64,000 nt of DNA from Haplomitrium mnioides (GCA_049999725.1 JBNGIS010004247.1:1-64000), one strand, 5' to 3'; numbered from the stretch's first letter, positions 44,660-56,350 are shown. Program-made: numbers and translations. Notes: generated by a model not told the origin, from the sequence alone.

Positions 44660-45092
44660 GTAAAAGCACTCAAGAACCAAATCCAAATGAGTAAGAACTC
44701 ATAATGAACTCTAATAGAGTTCTTCAACCAAATGCTAATAAGGCAAGCAAAAGCTAAGCAACCAAAGAACCGAAGTGATTCGAGATGAACTCTAGAATGA
44801 GGAGTAGGGTTATGAAGTAATTCTATTTATACAAGAGAAGAGGGTTTCATCTCTCTTTCTTCACTTACAAGTCACTTCTAATTTCAATCCTAAATAGATC
44901 ACTTACAAGTTACTTCTAATTTTAATACTAAATCGACTACTTAGAAGTCACATCTAATTTCAACTGTAAAACTCTAAAAGTTACTTCAAAGGTAAGTAAT
45001 CTAGTTTCAACCCTAAAAGTGATCTCTTACTACTTCCTTCACTCCTCTCTATTTTCTTATAAATAGCACAACATCATGCTTGTACTACTACA
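44660..45092 (-). mobile_element. 5' LTR of chromovirus E3 (433 bp)
   Basis: This starts TGTAAAAGCACTC and ends GTACTACTACA on the plus strand. A TATA box lies on the minus strand at about 44824-44831. It is longer than the other family members because of an extra CACTTACAAGT-like repeat near 44900-44950. Confidence 0.88.
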
Positions 45093-45354
45093 ACGCCTCA
45101 GATTGAGTCTCTTTCTCAAGTGGTACTGCCTCATAATGAACCATCGTCTTCCGGCCCAAACATTAAAGTAGCATTTCGCCAATTATACAAGACTTCTCCG
45201 TACAACCATGGTCTTCCAAACAAGACAAGATATGAAGAAGTAGATGATGACCGCATCACCAGATAATTTAGTCAGAATTCTGTGACTTCTATGTTATTCT
45301 TCTCTATAGAGCTCTCAATGGTCTATCCCATGATCCATCGACCAACCTCATGAT
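45093..45354 (-). pseudogene. Protease region of element C
   Basis: The minus strand, in shifting frames, gives SYLVWKTMVV, EKSCIIGEMLL and TMVHYEAVPLEKET. They match element A's GRPWLYGAQVLHNWG and KTVVHYGLVPHL (5051-5341). The active-site motif is not recognisable. E3 was inserted at its downstream edge. Confidence 0.7.
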
Positions 45355-45740
45355 TCAAGTGGTAGGTTGGAATTTCTTGAATCCTAGCGGATGCACAATC
45401 TTCTCAAAATTGATCTTGACTCCTGCTCCTTCATCTCTAGGCACCAACGAGAGTGTGCACCTAACAATCTGAATATCAATGTCAGGAGCTCCCCTATTTT
45501 TGCACACCAAACTTATATCGACTGTCTCACTTACCCGTCGTAGCTCTCTCCACCTCATGGGTCTCATCAACAACTCCCTTAATTGTCTTATGTACAAAGG
45601 GATCTCTTTGATCAACTGCCCTACTATTGCCGTGATTGGGAAATCTTGTACATATGTTTGAATGCTATAGAGAATAGGCTTTATCGCTTCAACTGGAGGT
45701 GCCACCGCTTCCTTGCCCTTCTATGGCCCTTTTCAATGTA
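45355..45740 (-). pseudogene. Gag-protease connector of element C
   Basis: The frame 45355-45705 has SIQTYVQDFPITAIVGQLIKE and RQLRELLMRPMRW, shared with element F. Next come SETVDISLVCKNRGAPDIDIQI and VKINFEKIVHPLGF, which F has lost. It therefore shows what lies between the gag and protease segments in this group. Confidence 0.75.
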
Positions 45741-46900
45741 TGTTGCCTCTGAACTTCCTTCATTGTCTCCGTGGTCGCATTACACTCCTTTGCAACATCC
45801 ACTACCTCTATTCATCTTCTGACCTCCTCCCACTGCTTGGGATAGAACCATTTGGAGTAATCCCATCGATCATTCAAATCACTACCAACTGGTGCCTCGT
45901 GAAGCTTAGCCTTCTCAACTTCGCGCCTTTTTTGCACTTTTCCTTCTTCGTGTCTTTGGCCCCCAATTGAGTCATCACCCTATAATAATCTTGTGATGAG
46001 GGCGTCTCCCAACCTATCAACTCTGCTTCCTCCTCTTTCGGCATACCCCTGACTTATTTTTCCTATTCTTGAGTTACCAAATTCACTACCAGTGGTGGTG
46101 GTGGTGGATTCACACCTACATTTGGAACTACCTCTAGTCTCCTATTGAATGGACAATTCATTGCTACATGCCCCTCCTTGCATTGGAAACAGAGCACATA
46201 CGATATCCCATTGTTTTTCTTCCTCCACTTTAGACAATTTGAATATGTGACTTGAGTGGCCACAGTTCCACCAAATCATAATGGTTGTTTGGGGCAACCT
46301 ACTGGCTACCCATCTAATGGATTGTCCTACCCCTACTCTTGTAAGTCTGTTCAAAATCATGCGAGGTCCTCTGCTGATCTGATACACCAATTCAGAGGCT
46401 TCCTCGTGTACATACTCAACTTCTTCGTACAAGTACCCTAGGGATTCTTCTCCTACACAGTGAATGGCATAGGCCTCTACAAGGCACTCTTGAGGAGAGT
46501 GACCATGATGCCTACACTTTACGTACTAAACCCCTACTCGTCTGGTGGGCTTTGGCTTGCTCTCTGGTTTGATTGCTGCAAGGAGTATATTCAAGGCCTC
46601 CATCTTCACATTCAACTCCTCCAGTTGATCCTTCCCACCTTTCCTTTTGATGGGCTCTCGTTTGGGCTCCCAAGCAAAGACTCTCTTTGGTTTCTTCTTT
46701 ATACCAAACCGATTATAGCGCCCACAGATTTTAGGGAACTTTCTAGCATCAAAATCCTAATGGCACTTCAAGACTCCTAGCCTCTTGCACTACAATCTTT
46801 ACATTGCTCCAACCTCCAACCCTAGTGCTGCCACCTTTAGGTGCTACTCTTCCCAAACTGATAAACCAATTCTAGGTTGATCTCAAGTTCTTGCGAACTT
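45741..46900 (-). pseudogene. Gag of element C with three degraded zinc knuckles
   Basis: Read right to left on the minus strand: a charged part with LEELNVKMEALNILLAAIK, then a knuckle reading VKCRHHGHSPQECL (first Cys lost). EEVEYVHEEASELVYQ follows, then a second knuckle WWNCGHSSHIFKL (first and last Cys lost). The third is CFQCKEGHVAMNC in frame 46063-46263, with one residue fewer before the His. Positions match the three knuckles of F. The capsid part upstream is largely missing, because only about 150 bp remain before the primer site. Confidence 0.8.
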
Positions 46901-46903
46901 TTT

Positions 46904-46921
46904 CCCACCTTCTAGTGCTAA
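46904..46921 (-). other. Primer binding site of element C, diverged
   Basis: On the minus strand, TTAGCACTAGAAGGTGGG lies 7 bp after the LTR. It corresponds to TGGCGCTAGAAGGAGGGC of F. Confidence 0.65.
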
Positions 46922-46928
46922 AACACTA

Positions 46929-49221
46929 TGTCGCACCCCTCTCCCCGGCCATAACCCCAAGAAAAGTCATATATGAGGAAAGAGGAGCGGCACAATGCAA
47001 CATGGTCTTTTATGAGACAACCCTAGACCCCAATTTATCTCTTCTAGAAACTTACTAACAGTCGTGCGTTGCTTGGAGGGGTGCTTACCCAACACCAACC
47101 CCAAGCACCACAACCCACTCTTTCTCTTCATCTACAACCCCAAGCAAGACTAGACCCATTCAAATCTATCTCTCTAGCGCCCAATCATTCTTGCTAGGGA
47201 TTGGCTTGCAAAACTTCATATGTACACCATTCCAAAGGGGGAAAATACTAACAAGACTACTCATAAGAGCTCAAGGCAGCTTTTACATAGAAAATATATA
47301 GGCATTAGCTACCTTAGCACCCTTACTACACCCTCACCACACTCTCTAACCGCTCTATAGAGGCTCTACACTTATTCACAATTATCGTAGAGTTTATACA
47401 CTTTTCCACACAATTCACACAGAAGAAATGTACAACACCATCGGCCACCGACTCTTGTTACTACCAGAGTCTCCTCCGTGGCACTTCACACTTCAGCCTT
47501 CCCACTCACACACACACCTGCAGATAGTTTATACCCTCCATTGTTAGAGGGGCTTGGATTCACTTCCAAAAGCTAAAACATTCTAGCAAGCAACACCCTC
47601 CAAGCGCTACCAGAGCTGATTCCCCTGCACAATCACAAACAGAGACAACCCAAGGTCTTTGCTTGTTGCCTCTTATGACTCCCAACCGAACACACTCTCT
47701 TCTCCTTTGAGTACTGATCCACCTTTGAATGTCGATGCACCTTGGGAGTGAGTTCACCTAGATCACCTGAGACTCTTGAGCCTCTTGCCCAATGCCTCTT
47801 GACACCCCTCCAGTCCACCTCCACCCCGGTTGGCCCCCAAACGCAAGTACACTCACTTCAATCAAAGTGTCACCAAAGTTTGTCCTCTATTCCTCCATGA
47901 TCTTCTCGCATAAGTTCATCAATAACATCTTGTAATCTGCTTCTTGACCTCAACACATCATCCACGTCTTGAACAATGCATCGACGCACAACCTTGTACG
48001 CATCCACGCTTCGTCAATGGCACCAACACATTGAGACCAATTGCTCAATCATAGTACATTGCCGACAACATCAACCAAGCATCAATGCACACCCTTGTAC
48101 ACTTCCATGCCTTGTTGATTACTCCAATCCCTCATTCTTCAAAGTGAGAACTTTCTATACTCCAACTCGTCTATCTTCTCCTCTTTTACATTGAACCATG
48201 ACCCTTCATTCTAGAAGCTTCTCCATCCGACAATGGTGAGCACATCCCACTTCAATTCAAACATGTATATGTGCTTAGGAAATGATACGTGTTATGAGAA
48301 TTTCGATGATCGGTCCTCCGATGAGTTGATCCGAAAAAGATAAGATCGGAGGAATCCAAAAGGGAATATCAAAATGACCTCATAAACGTGATTGGCTAAG
48401 ACCGTTGACAATAGACCCGATAATCACTGGCAGACCCCGACCATAGATACTTATGAGCAATGCTAGCTCTGATGGTCAACCTCAATAGTTGACGAACCCC
48501 TAAACCATCTTCCACATGGAAATTGGACCGTCATGCCCATATGGAAAAGTACAACTTTGTAGAGTCAACTTTGAACTTGACTAGACCTGATAGAAATGAC
48601 AAAACTCTGATAGAAGGAAGACTTCATAAGACTAAAGACCTAATTGGACCCTGAAGACGCCTGTTAGCACCCGATAGGTCCGAGCGCTAACTCGATTGGT
48701 CTGAGCATCCTCAAATCCCTCCTATATTGTCGTTGCCTTCATATGGTCATCACATTCTTCATTCTCCTTCATACCCTTCAACTACATTGGCACTGAGAGC
48801 GCCTTAGAGTTTTCTTGCCATCAAATCCTGCCACTATCTTGATAGTCAAGAATAACAGATGTAGCTCCATGCCTTGCCTCAAGCTCTTCTTTTGTTTTCA
48901 AGTTGTTGATTATATCTGGATTTTTTGCTCTCCATTTCTTGGCCTTGAATCTTTTCCTTATGAGATCGCTCCATCCTCATCCTTCTTGCGAGTCTCTTTG
49001 TAATATCTCTGGAGAATGTCTTGCCCCTCCACCATCCATGTTCTGATTTCTTCGTTCCAATGCCCTTCTCGATGAGTAATTGAATGATCCCCTCTCTAGA
49101 TTGCCTATATGGGATACTTCGATGCATCTTGAATATCTTCACGCATAGAAATAGGGAAATGCTCTGATGATGCTTCCAAAATTAGGAAATTTTCATCGAT
49201 ACCTCAATTCACCAACTAACA
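46929..49221 (-). mobile_element. 5' LTR of element C (2293 bp)
   Basis: This starts TGTCGCACCCCTC and ends CCAACTAACA, then AGAGA of the target duplication. The U5 block GGTCTTTTATGAGACAACC is at about 47005. It pairs with the split 3' LTR at 14971-19473, and contains about 730 bp (about 47200-47940) missing there. Confidence 0.88.
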
Positions 49222-49345
49222 AGAGAATGTCCCACAAATAAATTTGTTAAAGCTACATAGAAGAGACATTTTATAAGTGCCTCAAATCACTCGTAACAAG
49301 AGAATGTCTCGTAAATAAGCGAGTTAAAGCTACATAAAAGTGGCG
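49197..49345. repeat. Direct duplication, about 81 bp, across the right edge of element C
   Basis: CCTCAATTCACC...AACAAGAGAATGTC at about 49202-49262 recurs as CCTCAAATCACT...AACAAGAGAATGTC at about 49282-49343. The first copy spans the LTR end at 49221; the second lies in flanking DNA. The left edge of C has a similar junction-spanning duplication (14634-14984). Confidence 0.75.
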
Positions 49346-49545
49346 CTAAAAATACTTTTCTCCAAATACAAGTTTCTCCTTTGTCTTTTAAATTGCCTCC
49401 TATTTATTCAAGAACTCTTTCTAGTAGTTGGAGCTCTTCTCTTTACTTCAACCTCTATGTATTCATAGTGCAGATCTCTACTATGTATTTGGTAAAGTTA
49501 GATCTCTTCTTTTTCTTTCAAACTTTGTTGTATTAGGTATGTGTT
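49346..49545 (+). mobile_element. Possible LTR of a copia remnant L
   Basis: About 200 bp of CT-rich sequence ends directly before TTTGGTATCAGAG. There is no partner LTR, so this is inferred only from the primer-like site and the gag-like fragment downstream. Confidence 0.35.
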
Positions 49546-49558
49546 TGGTATCAGAGAA
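49546..49558 (+). other. Met-tRNA-type primer site of remnant L
   Basis: TTTGGTATCAGAG matches the start of the initiator-Met primer site used by most plant copia elements. Confidence 0.5.
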
Positions 49559-50224
49559 GAGGTCTCACAACTCTTCTCTGTATTAATACAGGTCTTTAAT
49601 ACTGCACACCAAATACAGAGCTCTCTTAGCCCATGTAGCAACAAAACAAGGGTGCTTATGGTAGAGCATTTGCCCATACCTTGTTGTGTTATTGTATACA
49701 AAACAATAGGAGTTTGAGAGGGCAAGTGGTAGAGATATCTTTAGAGTCCTTTGTTGACAACACTACAAATACATGGGATGCAAATACATATATACATAGA
49801 ATGTGATTGTGACTATTTCATCTGATGAAGATTAGACTCACATTTTCTTATCTGATTACTACACAAAGCATTCAAAGAGTGAAGTAGGATTAAGATACAA
49901 GATACTCAAGGTGGATTCAATTGCAACAAACAAGGTCACGAGAGCTTTGCCAGATTTAGAGTGTGAATGAATATATGTTGTATGGCAACATATATGTGTA
50001 TATAGGAGAAGAGTATGTATGAGCATACAATCTTTGGTAGGAAAAGTATGCCATGATTGGGTTTAGTATACCATTCGATTTCAATACTACTTGGACTTCT
50101 ACCTTTATTCCCATAAATACTTCAATGATAAATGAAGGAAAAGTGTGAGCTGGTCTTTGAAATGTACTATAAGCTATTTATTGTTGGATGTTGGCAATCT
50201 TTATTGAGAATAGATTGTGGCCCA

Positions 50225-50480
50225 TAATTCCAGAACTTTCTCATATGGATTTTAGAAGTGATCTCATTGACAAATTAAATTTCTCAAATTGGCATGTATG
50301 GAGAGCACTAATATATATTCTCTTCGAGTAACCTCACTTATTTTGTTAGTCACTGGAGCTTCTCAATCACTAACAGATTCAGATGTTGGCAATGATATCT
50401 CACAAAAATATCATTCAATGCCACATATGTAAATTAAGGCTGATTCTCGCATTGCTGATTGTGGAGTGCAAGCATGGTGT
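50225..50480 (+). pseudogene. Copia-like gag fragment of remnant L
   Basis: Translation gives MDFRSDLIDKLNFSNWHVWRA, resembling the N-terminal motif of plant copia gag (KLN.SNY..W). After a frameshift comes ILLVTGASQSLTDSDVGND and KADSRIADCGVQAW. It breaks off before the minisatellite at 50586. The identification rests on a short motif. Confidence 0.5.
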
Positions 50481-50585
50481 GCATGCAATGGCTTGTGCTG
50501 AGGCGAGTGCTTGGGATGTGGATGGTGGTGTTTGGGGCCCCAATGGTGTAACATAATGGGGTGCATCAAATCAGTTTGCGATGAT

Positions 50586-50790
50586 TTCTCCCTCATTACC
50601 AGCCCCGTCCTCATCCCTCTCTCTCTCTTTTTCTCTTGGCACTACGATTTCTCCCTCATTACTAGCCCCATCCTCATCCCACTTTCTCTCTTGGCACTAT
50701 GGTTTCTCCTTCTTTCTCTCTTGGCACTACGGTTTCTCTCTTGTTATCTAAACCGTCCTAGTCCCTCTTTCTCACTTGGCACAAGTGAGT
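50586..50790 (+). repeat. CT-rich minisatellite
   Basis: Repeats of TCTCTTGGCACTACGATTTC and CTCATTACTAGCCCC in units of about 60 bp, then shorter units of about 30 bp. The long frame 50511-50807 is a by-product. Confidence 0.75.
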
Positions 50791-50828
50791 TTTCTTTCAC
50801 ACTTTAAAAATCAAAAAGAAAGAATGTC

Positions 50829-50833
50829 AAGTA
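50829..50833. other. Target-site duplication of copia K, left copy (AAGTA)
   Basis: AAGTA lies before the left LTR and after the right LTR at 54883-54887. Flanking bases on the two sides join into a host repeat unit that occurs intact at 55050-55065. Confidence 0.9.
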
Positions 50834-51080
50834 TCTTACACTATGTCTAGTAAGATAATTAAACTAATCTATGATTAGGTATTAACTTATGATTACTAGG
50901 ATTATGGCTAGTACTAATCTTAGGAGATTAGCACACATAGCTTTATAATCTATGAGCATCATTGTACACACAACTCATTCACACATTCATATATTGAGAG
51001 AGAAGTGGAAAGGAGATTTGTTTACCATCTTTTATCTTGGTTCATGTTTGATGATTAAATGTTTCTTCTACTTCATGTCA
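50834..51080 (+). mobile_element. 5' LTR of copia K
   Basis: This starts TCTTACACTATG (TG changed to TC) and ends ACTTCATGTCA. It matches 54621-54882 along its length, including GATTACTAGGATTATGG and TTCACACATTCATATATTGAG. The following bases TTATTAGCAC could be a decayed Met-tRNA primer site. Confidence 0.85.
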
Positions 51081-54030
51081 TTATTAGCACAATGATCAAC
51101 TCATAGAATTTTATTTTCATACCTCCACTTTCATAATTCTTCCATTGATCTACAAATAGAAATTCATCTATTCTTTTATCTAGAAATCTATGATTTCTTC
51201 CCTCTACATTTCAATCTATTCAGCTGTTATGTTTTCTCCCTCTATTCATTTTACATAATATAGTACTATATTTTATTCTACATTCACTAAGAAGGACCAA
51301 ACATAGTGAAGGTTTGTTCTCAGATTTGAAATTCTATGAGAGGATCAATTCATTTTTTTCAAGCTTCTACATTCAAATTGGAGCATTGGACTTGCAATTG
51401 GATTGCAAACCAATATTTATGAGAATTTCAAGAACATTCATTAGGATTTCTATGCACGGGTCTATTTCATCAACCTGAAGAAGAGTTCGTCGAATCACAG
51501 TAGATACAACAAGTTTTTCTTATCAAATTCAAGAGGTGATTCTCATAGGAGGAGTTAAATTGAATTGTAGTTGATGATACATTCACATGATTGCTGAGTT
51601 GAAGAAGAATCAAGCTAAATGTTTGCTGTTGGTGAGAAAATAGGAGATGAATCAACATAAATCCTGAAGCACAATTGAATCAAGTTTCTTGTGGAAGAAT
51701 TACTCAATTGGACAAGATGAACTTGCAAATTGATTTGAAACTTGAAGAAGATCGATTGCTCAAACGAGATTTATCAAATTTTTCAGAAGTCACATCGGAT
51801 CTCACAATTTTCAGCGAGCTGCAAAAGAAGATTTCAGCGAAGCATTCTTTGAAGGTTAAAATAGCGAGATGTCACATTTTTGGCATTGAGTGAAGCTTTG
51901 TGGTGGAAAGTTCAATGGGAGTCATTTGGAATTTTTGGAAAGTTCAAAAGCTAAGGTGTTGAAAGTTTGATGTCGGGACACCTTGGTATATCTTAAAAGT
52001 TTGAAAAGCTCAAGACTTTGAATCTATAGGGAAATGGTGAAATATCACCATTTCAACAAGTGCTTCTCAACTATCTTGAGAGTTTGAAGAATCTTTTTTG
52101 GTGAACGTTGAAATTTTGAAAGGACTTTCATCTGCAAGTATCAGGAATATATCATAATTTTGGCATTTGTTTTCACAGAATATTGAAAGTTTGAAAATGA
52201 GCTACAACAAAAGTTGAAAGTTCGAAAAGAAAAAGGCCAAGACAATGGCGAAATTGTGACAAAACAATATTTTGGTAAAAATTTTAAAATATTAAAAGTT
52301 TGTATCTTCTTCTTCGGTATTTTTTGAAAGTTTGAAAGAAGGAGAAAGCATCTGGTTGAAATAGCAATAAATTGTTATTTCTGATATTTGAAAAAAAAGA
52401 AAAAAATTATAAAACTATTCTAAGCTCCGAGGGGAAGCTGCCCTTGTATTTGATTCAACCTATCCGGGCGTGACACATGGCATTTCTAGCTATTGGACAG
52501 GTTAAACCCGACTCTCAGATGCAGGGGGTGAGGGAACCTTAGTTGAAGGTAAGTGAGATCTATATATACATCATCCATTCTTCGTCACTTCACTTATATG
52601 ACTAAGTGAAGGTCACAGGTGAAGCGACGGTTGCTTGAGATACAGAAGTTGTTTTCCAAAACACAAGATTCATAGCCGAAGATGCTAACTTTACCAGACC
52701 TATTGGATGATTGCCGAGCCTATGCTAAGTTCATTTCAAAGCATGGAAATGCTCCGGAACCACATTTGATTAACAAACCTAACTTTCTTCAGCTTGACAA
52801 CAACCATTTTTTAATACACCTTCAATTAATTTGTGTGCTTGCATTTGGCATCCTTTTTCATATTTGAAGCTGCAGATTGGATTGCTTGCTCTAGGTGACT
52901 CCATCAAGAGTGATTTCACTTCAATTGGTTCCCAAACAAGTCTGATCAGAGAGATACCCTCTCTTCCAATTACATATTTTAAGATATAACAACTCTATTA
53001 TGCTTCCATATTGATGTTCCACTACATACACAGTTCAATTCTCATTCTTAGAAGCAAAATAGTTGGAAAACCATCAAGATCTACACAATTCCTAGACTTT
53101 GTATCCATTCTGAGCTATTCCATTAAGGTTTTGACCAGCCATCCTGATACCAATTCAGCTGGCTTGATCACATTGGAGGCTAATACAAATTTCCAACAGA
53201 TCTCAAACATTGTCTTATCTACTGAAATAATAGTTGGACATAGCTTCATATCAAATCACTTCATTTTCTATTGTGATATCTAAATACTCTGTTTTTCATT
53301 TAATAGAAATCTGCACATTAGAAAATCCAATAGAATCTGTTACTTTAGTCTATTCAAGGATCTGTGAATCCAATGCTGTGTTATTAGCATAGCTCAATCT
53401 ATAAGTGTAACAAGATTAGCTATAGCTATACCTACAATTCAGATTCTGTTTTCTAAACACTACAGTTTTCTATAAAACTTGTAATAGGAAACTAACTTGT
53501 TGTCTCAAGAGTTGAGATTTTGACAAGGCCTAAGAGCCACAACTAGTCCATATGGTTCCCTCTATAATACATGGTGTCTTCAAAGATTATTCTCAAGGTT
53601 TATCAGCAACATGTATCTTCAAGACTTGATTTAAGAGATAAGAAGACGAGGTTGCATATTCAAGATATCTACTTCAATTTTTGTAGACTATTTCTAGAAG
53701 GTGAGACTTCACAAACCTCTAAAACACTATGGATGCATTCTAAAGGCCTATTGTTGACATCAACACCTGATTTCTGGAATTTTTGAAGATCAACCCCTTG
53801 CCTACAACAAGAAGAGTAGGGAACATACTTTTAATATAACTACTCTAACTAAAACATGTTTTACCTATTGTTTATAGAACTGAAAAGTGTTCAACATTTG
53901 GTTTTCTGAATTTTAATAAATCTCTTATTTATCCTCAAACCCTTAAAATTCTTTCTGTATTCTTAATCATGGAAAAATTAAATTTTAGATAGTTGACCAA
54001 AGAAAGAGACAATAGAAGATAACTTAGCAT
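51081..54030 (+). mobile_element. Internal region of copia K without recognisable gag, integrase or RT
   Basis: About 2.95 kb. The part 51900-52400 is A-rich with many GAAAGTTTGAAA-like repeats. At 52430-52640 there is a GC-richer island (GAGGGGAAGCTGCCC, TATCCGGGCGTGACACATGG) unlike its surroundings. The frames 52682-52867 and 53011-53283 give no motif I recognise. The normal copia gag, integrase and RT core would need over 3 kb more, so the element is internally deleted or non-autonomous, possibly with foreign sequence. Confidence 0.5.
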
Positions 54031-54260
54031 GTGTACAACATGTCTCATAGGGTTTTATTAAAGGAGACTGTGTTAAACACATTGCATCTAGGTTTTTCTT
54101 CACCCATGAGCAGCAAGAAGAGGCTTTCTCTTTGCAGGTTATCTCTGTTAAAGAGAATGTTGCTGATATTTTTACGAAGGCTTTATCTTTGGCTCTACAC
54201 CAACATTTTTGCCATTCTCTTGGACTACAAAGATTATCAAGATTAGGATTATGACTTCAT
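54031..54260 (+). pseudogene. C-terminal end of copia K RNase H
   Basis: Reading through small frame changes gives GFIKGDCVKHIASRFFF, THEQQEEAF, QVISVKENVADIFTKALSL and ALHQHFCHSLGL. ENVADIFTKAL followed by a short His/Phe-rich end is the hallmark C-terminus of plant copia polyproteins. It is the only clear coding remnant of K. Confidence 0.85.
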
Positions 54261-54487
54261 CAACTATTATCTCATTATATGGTCGATATCATCATACTTT
54301 TCTTTGATATATCTTCGTTCTATATTTTGCTCATGGCATTTTTTGAAACATCACTTGATTATTCTTTGTTTAGATATGTGACCTTTAGCTGAGTTTCTAC
54401 TTATTATTTCTTCTCTATATTTAGTCACCTTATGGCATATTAATCCATGTACAAATGGCGGTTGTACCCTTTCCCTCGCAGGAGTAT

Positions 54488-54620
54488 GGGAGGGTTTTAA
54501 TGAAGCAACATCTTTATTCTTCATTTGGATTTCTTTAGTAGTGTTGACGATATTTTATCATAGGTTTTACATTTATCTTACGTGTGTTTATAACATTTCC
54601 CACGTTATAACCAAAGATAG
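54488..54620 (+). other. 3' non-coding end of copia K
   Basis: GGGAGGGTTTTAATGA (54488-54503) is identical to 12259-12274 in copia J. About 117 bp follow before the LTR at 54621. The bases just before the LTR (AACCAAAGATAG) are only weakly purine-rich. Confidence 0.6.
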
Positions 54621-54882
54621 TGTTACACTATATCTAGTTAGATAATTAGACTAATCTTTGATTAGATCTTATCCTATGATTAGTGTATATTACTAGGATT
54701 ATGGTTAGTACTAATCCTAGGTGATTAGCGCATATACCTTTATGATCTATGAACATCATTGTATACACAATTCATTCACACATTCATATATTGAGAGCGA
54801 AGAGAGAAGTGGAGAGGAGATTCGCTTACCATTTTATATATTGGTTCATGTTTGATGAATGAATGATTCTTCTACTTCAACA
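54621..54882 (+). mobile_element. 3' LTR of copia K (262 bp)
   Basis: This starts TGTTACACTATATC and ends ACTTCAACA, then AAGTA. It is the better-preserved copy; the 5' LTR has lost the initial TG. Confidence 0.9.
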
Positions 54883-55120
54883 AAGTACACTTCATAGTGG
54901 GAAACACAATCTTATTTATGTAGAGATGCTTACCAAAGACTTTCACACTTTCAAAAAAAGAAAAAAAAATGTCAAGTACACTTCATAGTAGGCAACACAA
55001 TCTTATTTATGTGGAGATGCTCACCGAAGACTTTCACACTTTCAAAAAGAAAGAATGTCAAGTACACTTCATGGTGGGCAACACTATCTTATTTATGTAG
55101 TGATGCTCACTAAGACAACA
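54883..55120 (+). repeat. Tandem repeat, three units of 86-91 bp, split by copia K
   Basis: Units begin AAGTACACTTCATAGTGGG at 54883, 54974 and 55060 and end TTTCAAAAAGAAAGAATGTC. The end of a preceding unit is found left of K at about 50795-50833, so K inserted within the array. Confidence 0.85.
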
Positions 55121-55603
55121 TTATGATCTCCTTCTTGGAAATATTTTCTTTCCAACTCATTCATAATGGTCATTTTCTTTCAAATTCATTCATCAAAGTC
55201 GTACACTTGGTAGTGGTTTGTTTTCTCACTCTCCTACTCTCTAATATTTTCAGCAATAACTATCTCCCTCCACCAATTTTTTTGCATCAAAAACTTGGCA
55301 ACATTTGTGAAATACAACTACTTATGCAACATGTGGCTCTCTCAATCACTTCACAATAAGATACCATATGAATAATGGTATAGGAATAAACCTATTATTA
55401 CACATCTTGGGCACTTGGTTGTAGATGATATGCTCATATTCATGAAACCTCCACCTAGTACAAGCATTTTACATTTGATGAAAATGTCACATCATCTTCT
55501 ATTTTCTCCATTAATATAGAGCTCCTATTTGTTCACGTATAGACACCATGGAAACCACCTACAATGCAATAACCACCAAATTTTTGAAGTATCTTGCTCT
55601 CCA

Positions 55604-55606
<3 letters not shown>

Positions 55607-55642
<36 letters not shown>
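55607..55642. repeat. (CT)n microsatellite
   Basis: Eighteen consecutive CT dinucleotides. The ORFs crossing it with Ser-Leu or Glu-Arg runs are artefacts. Confidence 0.95.
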
Positions 55643-55647
<5 letters not shown>

Positions 55648-55869
55648 TCAGTACCTCCAAAATAAGATCTCTCTTCTTTGAAAAGATCTCCATTAACTTG
55701 AACAACCGTCTCAAGCCATGCATAAAAAGTTGAAAGTATTTCTCCTTGATGCACATTTTCTTGAATGCACTTATGATCCATGTGTGTTTTAGTGTTGGAA
55801 TGTTTTGCAATCTATGTGGAGGATCTTTTTCTCCTTGCTCAGCTATATGAAGAATGAGCTATATGAATA

Positions 55870-56350
55870 AGACATTTGCACTTTATATTGGGTCATTCAA
55901 TTGGTAAGCAACAAGGCTACAAGCTTTTCAAAATCCACCAACAAATGGTACATTCCAAACAAGCTTGCAAAGTTTGGGATAGCCTCTTGCCATTGGACTT
56001 CTACTCATATTTTTTGTGTTTGGGACAAATTTGTCTCCTTACACATCCATACTTGACCCAAATAGTGCCCAACCTCATTTTTATTTTCCCAACACCATTG
56101 GTATTATTGCAATATTTGTGAATGGTCTTTTGCTCCTCATAATAGTTCACATGAACTTTCAGTTTCTAAGAAACATTTTATCATCCATCTTTCGAAGTGA
56201 TTGATTCAAGACATTTACACTATTTATTGAGTTTTCAAGTGGTAGCACATAGGGCCAACAAGCTCCTATCATTCTACCAACAAAGGTTTATCCATCATGA
56301 ACAAGCTTATAGAGTTTGGGATGGCCTATTACCATTTGAGTTCTACTTAT
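55870..56350. repeat. Diverged duplication, 337-bp shift
   Basis: GACATTTGCACTTTATATTG to TTGGACTTCTACTCAT (55870-56012) matches GACATTTACACTATTTATTG to TTTGAGTTCTACTTAT (56207-56350) with clear divergence. Function unknown. Confidence 0.65.

Noticed and set aside
37490-45100. A target-site duplication for chromovirus E3
   Set aside because: The flanking five bases (TTGTT and ACGCC) do not match, so none is claimed. The edges may have been altered after insertion.
49546-49560. GGTATCAGAG as part of a tRNA gene
   Set aside because: Only the primer-complement dozen bases are present; no cloverleaf or A/B boxes. It is better read as a retrotransposon primer site.
52682-53283. Frames inside copia K as a captured host gene
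   Set aside because: I could not match them to any family by eye and they lack clear motifs. Kept only as part of an unexplained interior.
55533-55810. Frames with Glu-Arg or Ser-Leu runs
   Set aside because: They are translations of the (CT)n microsatellite at 55607-55642.
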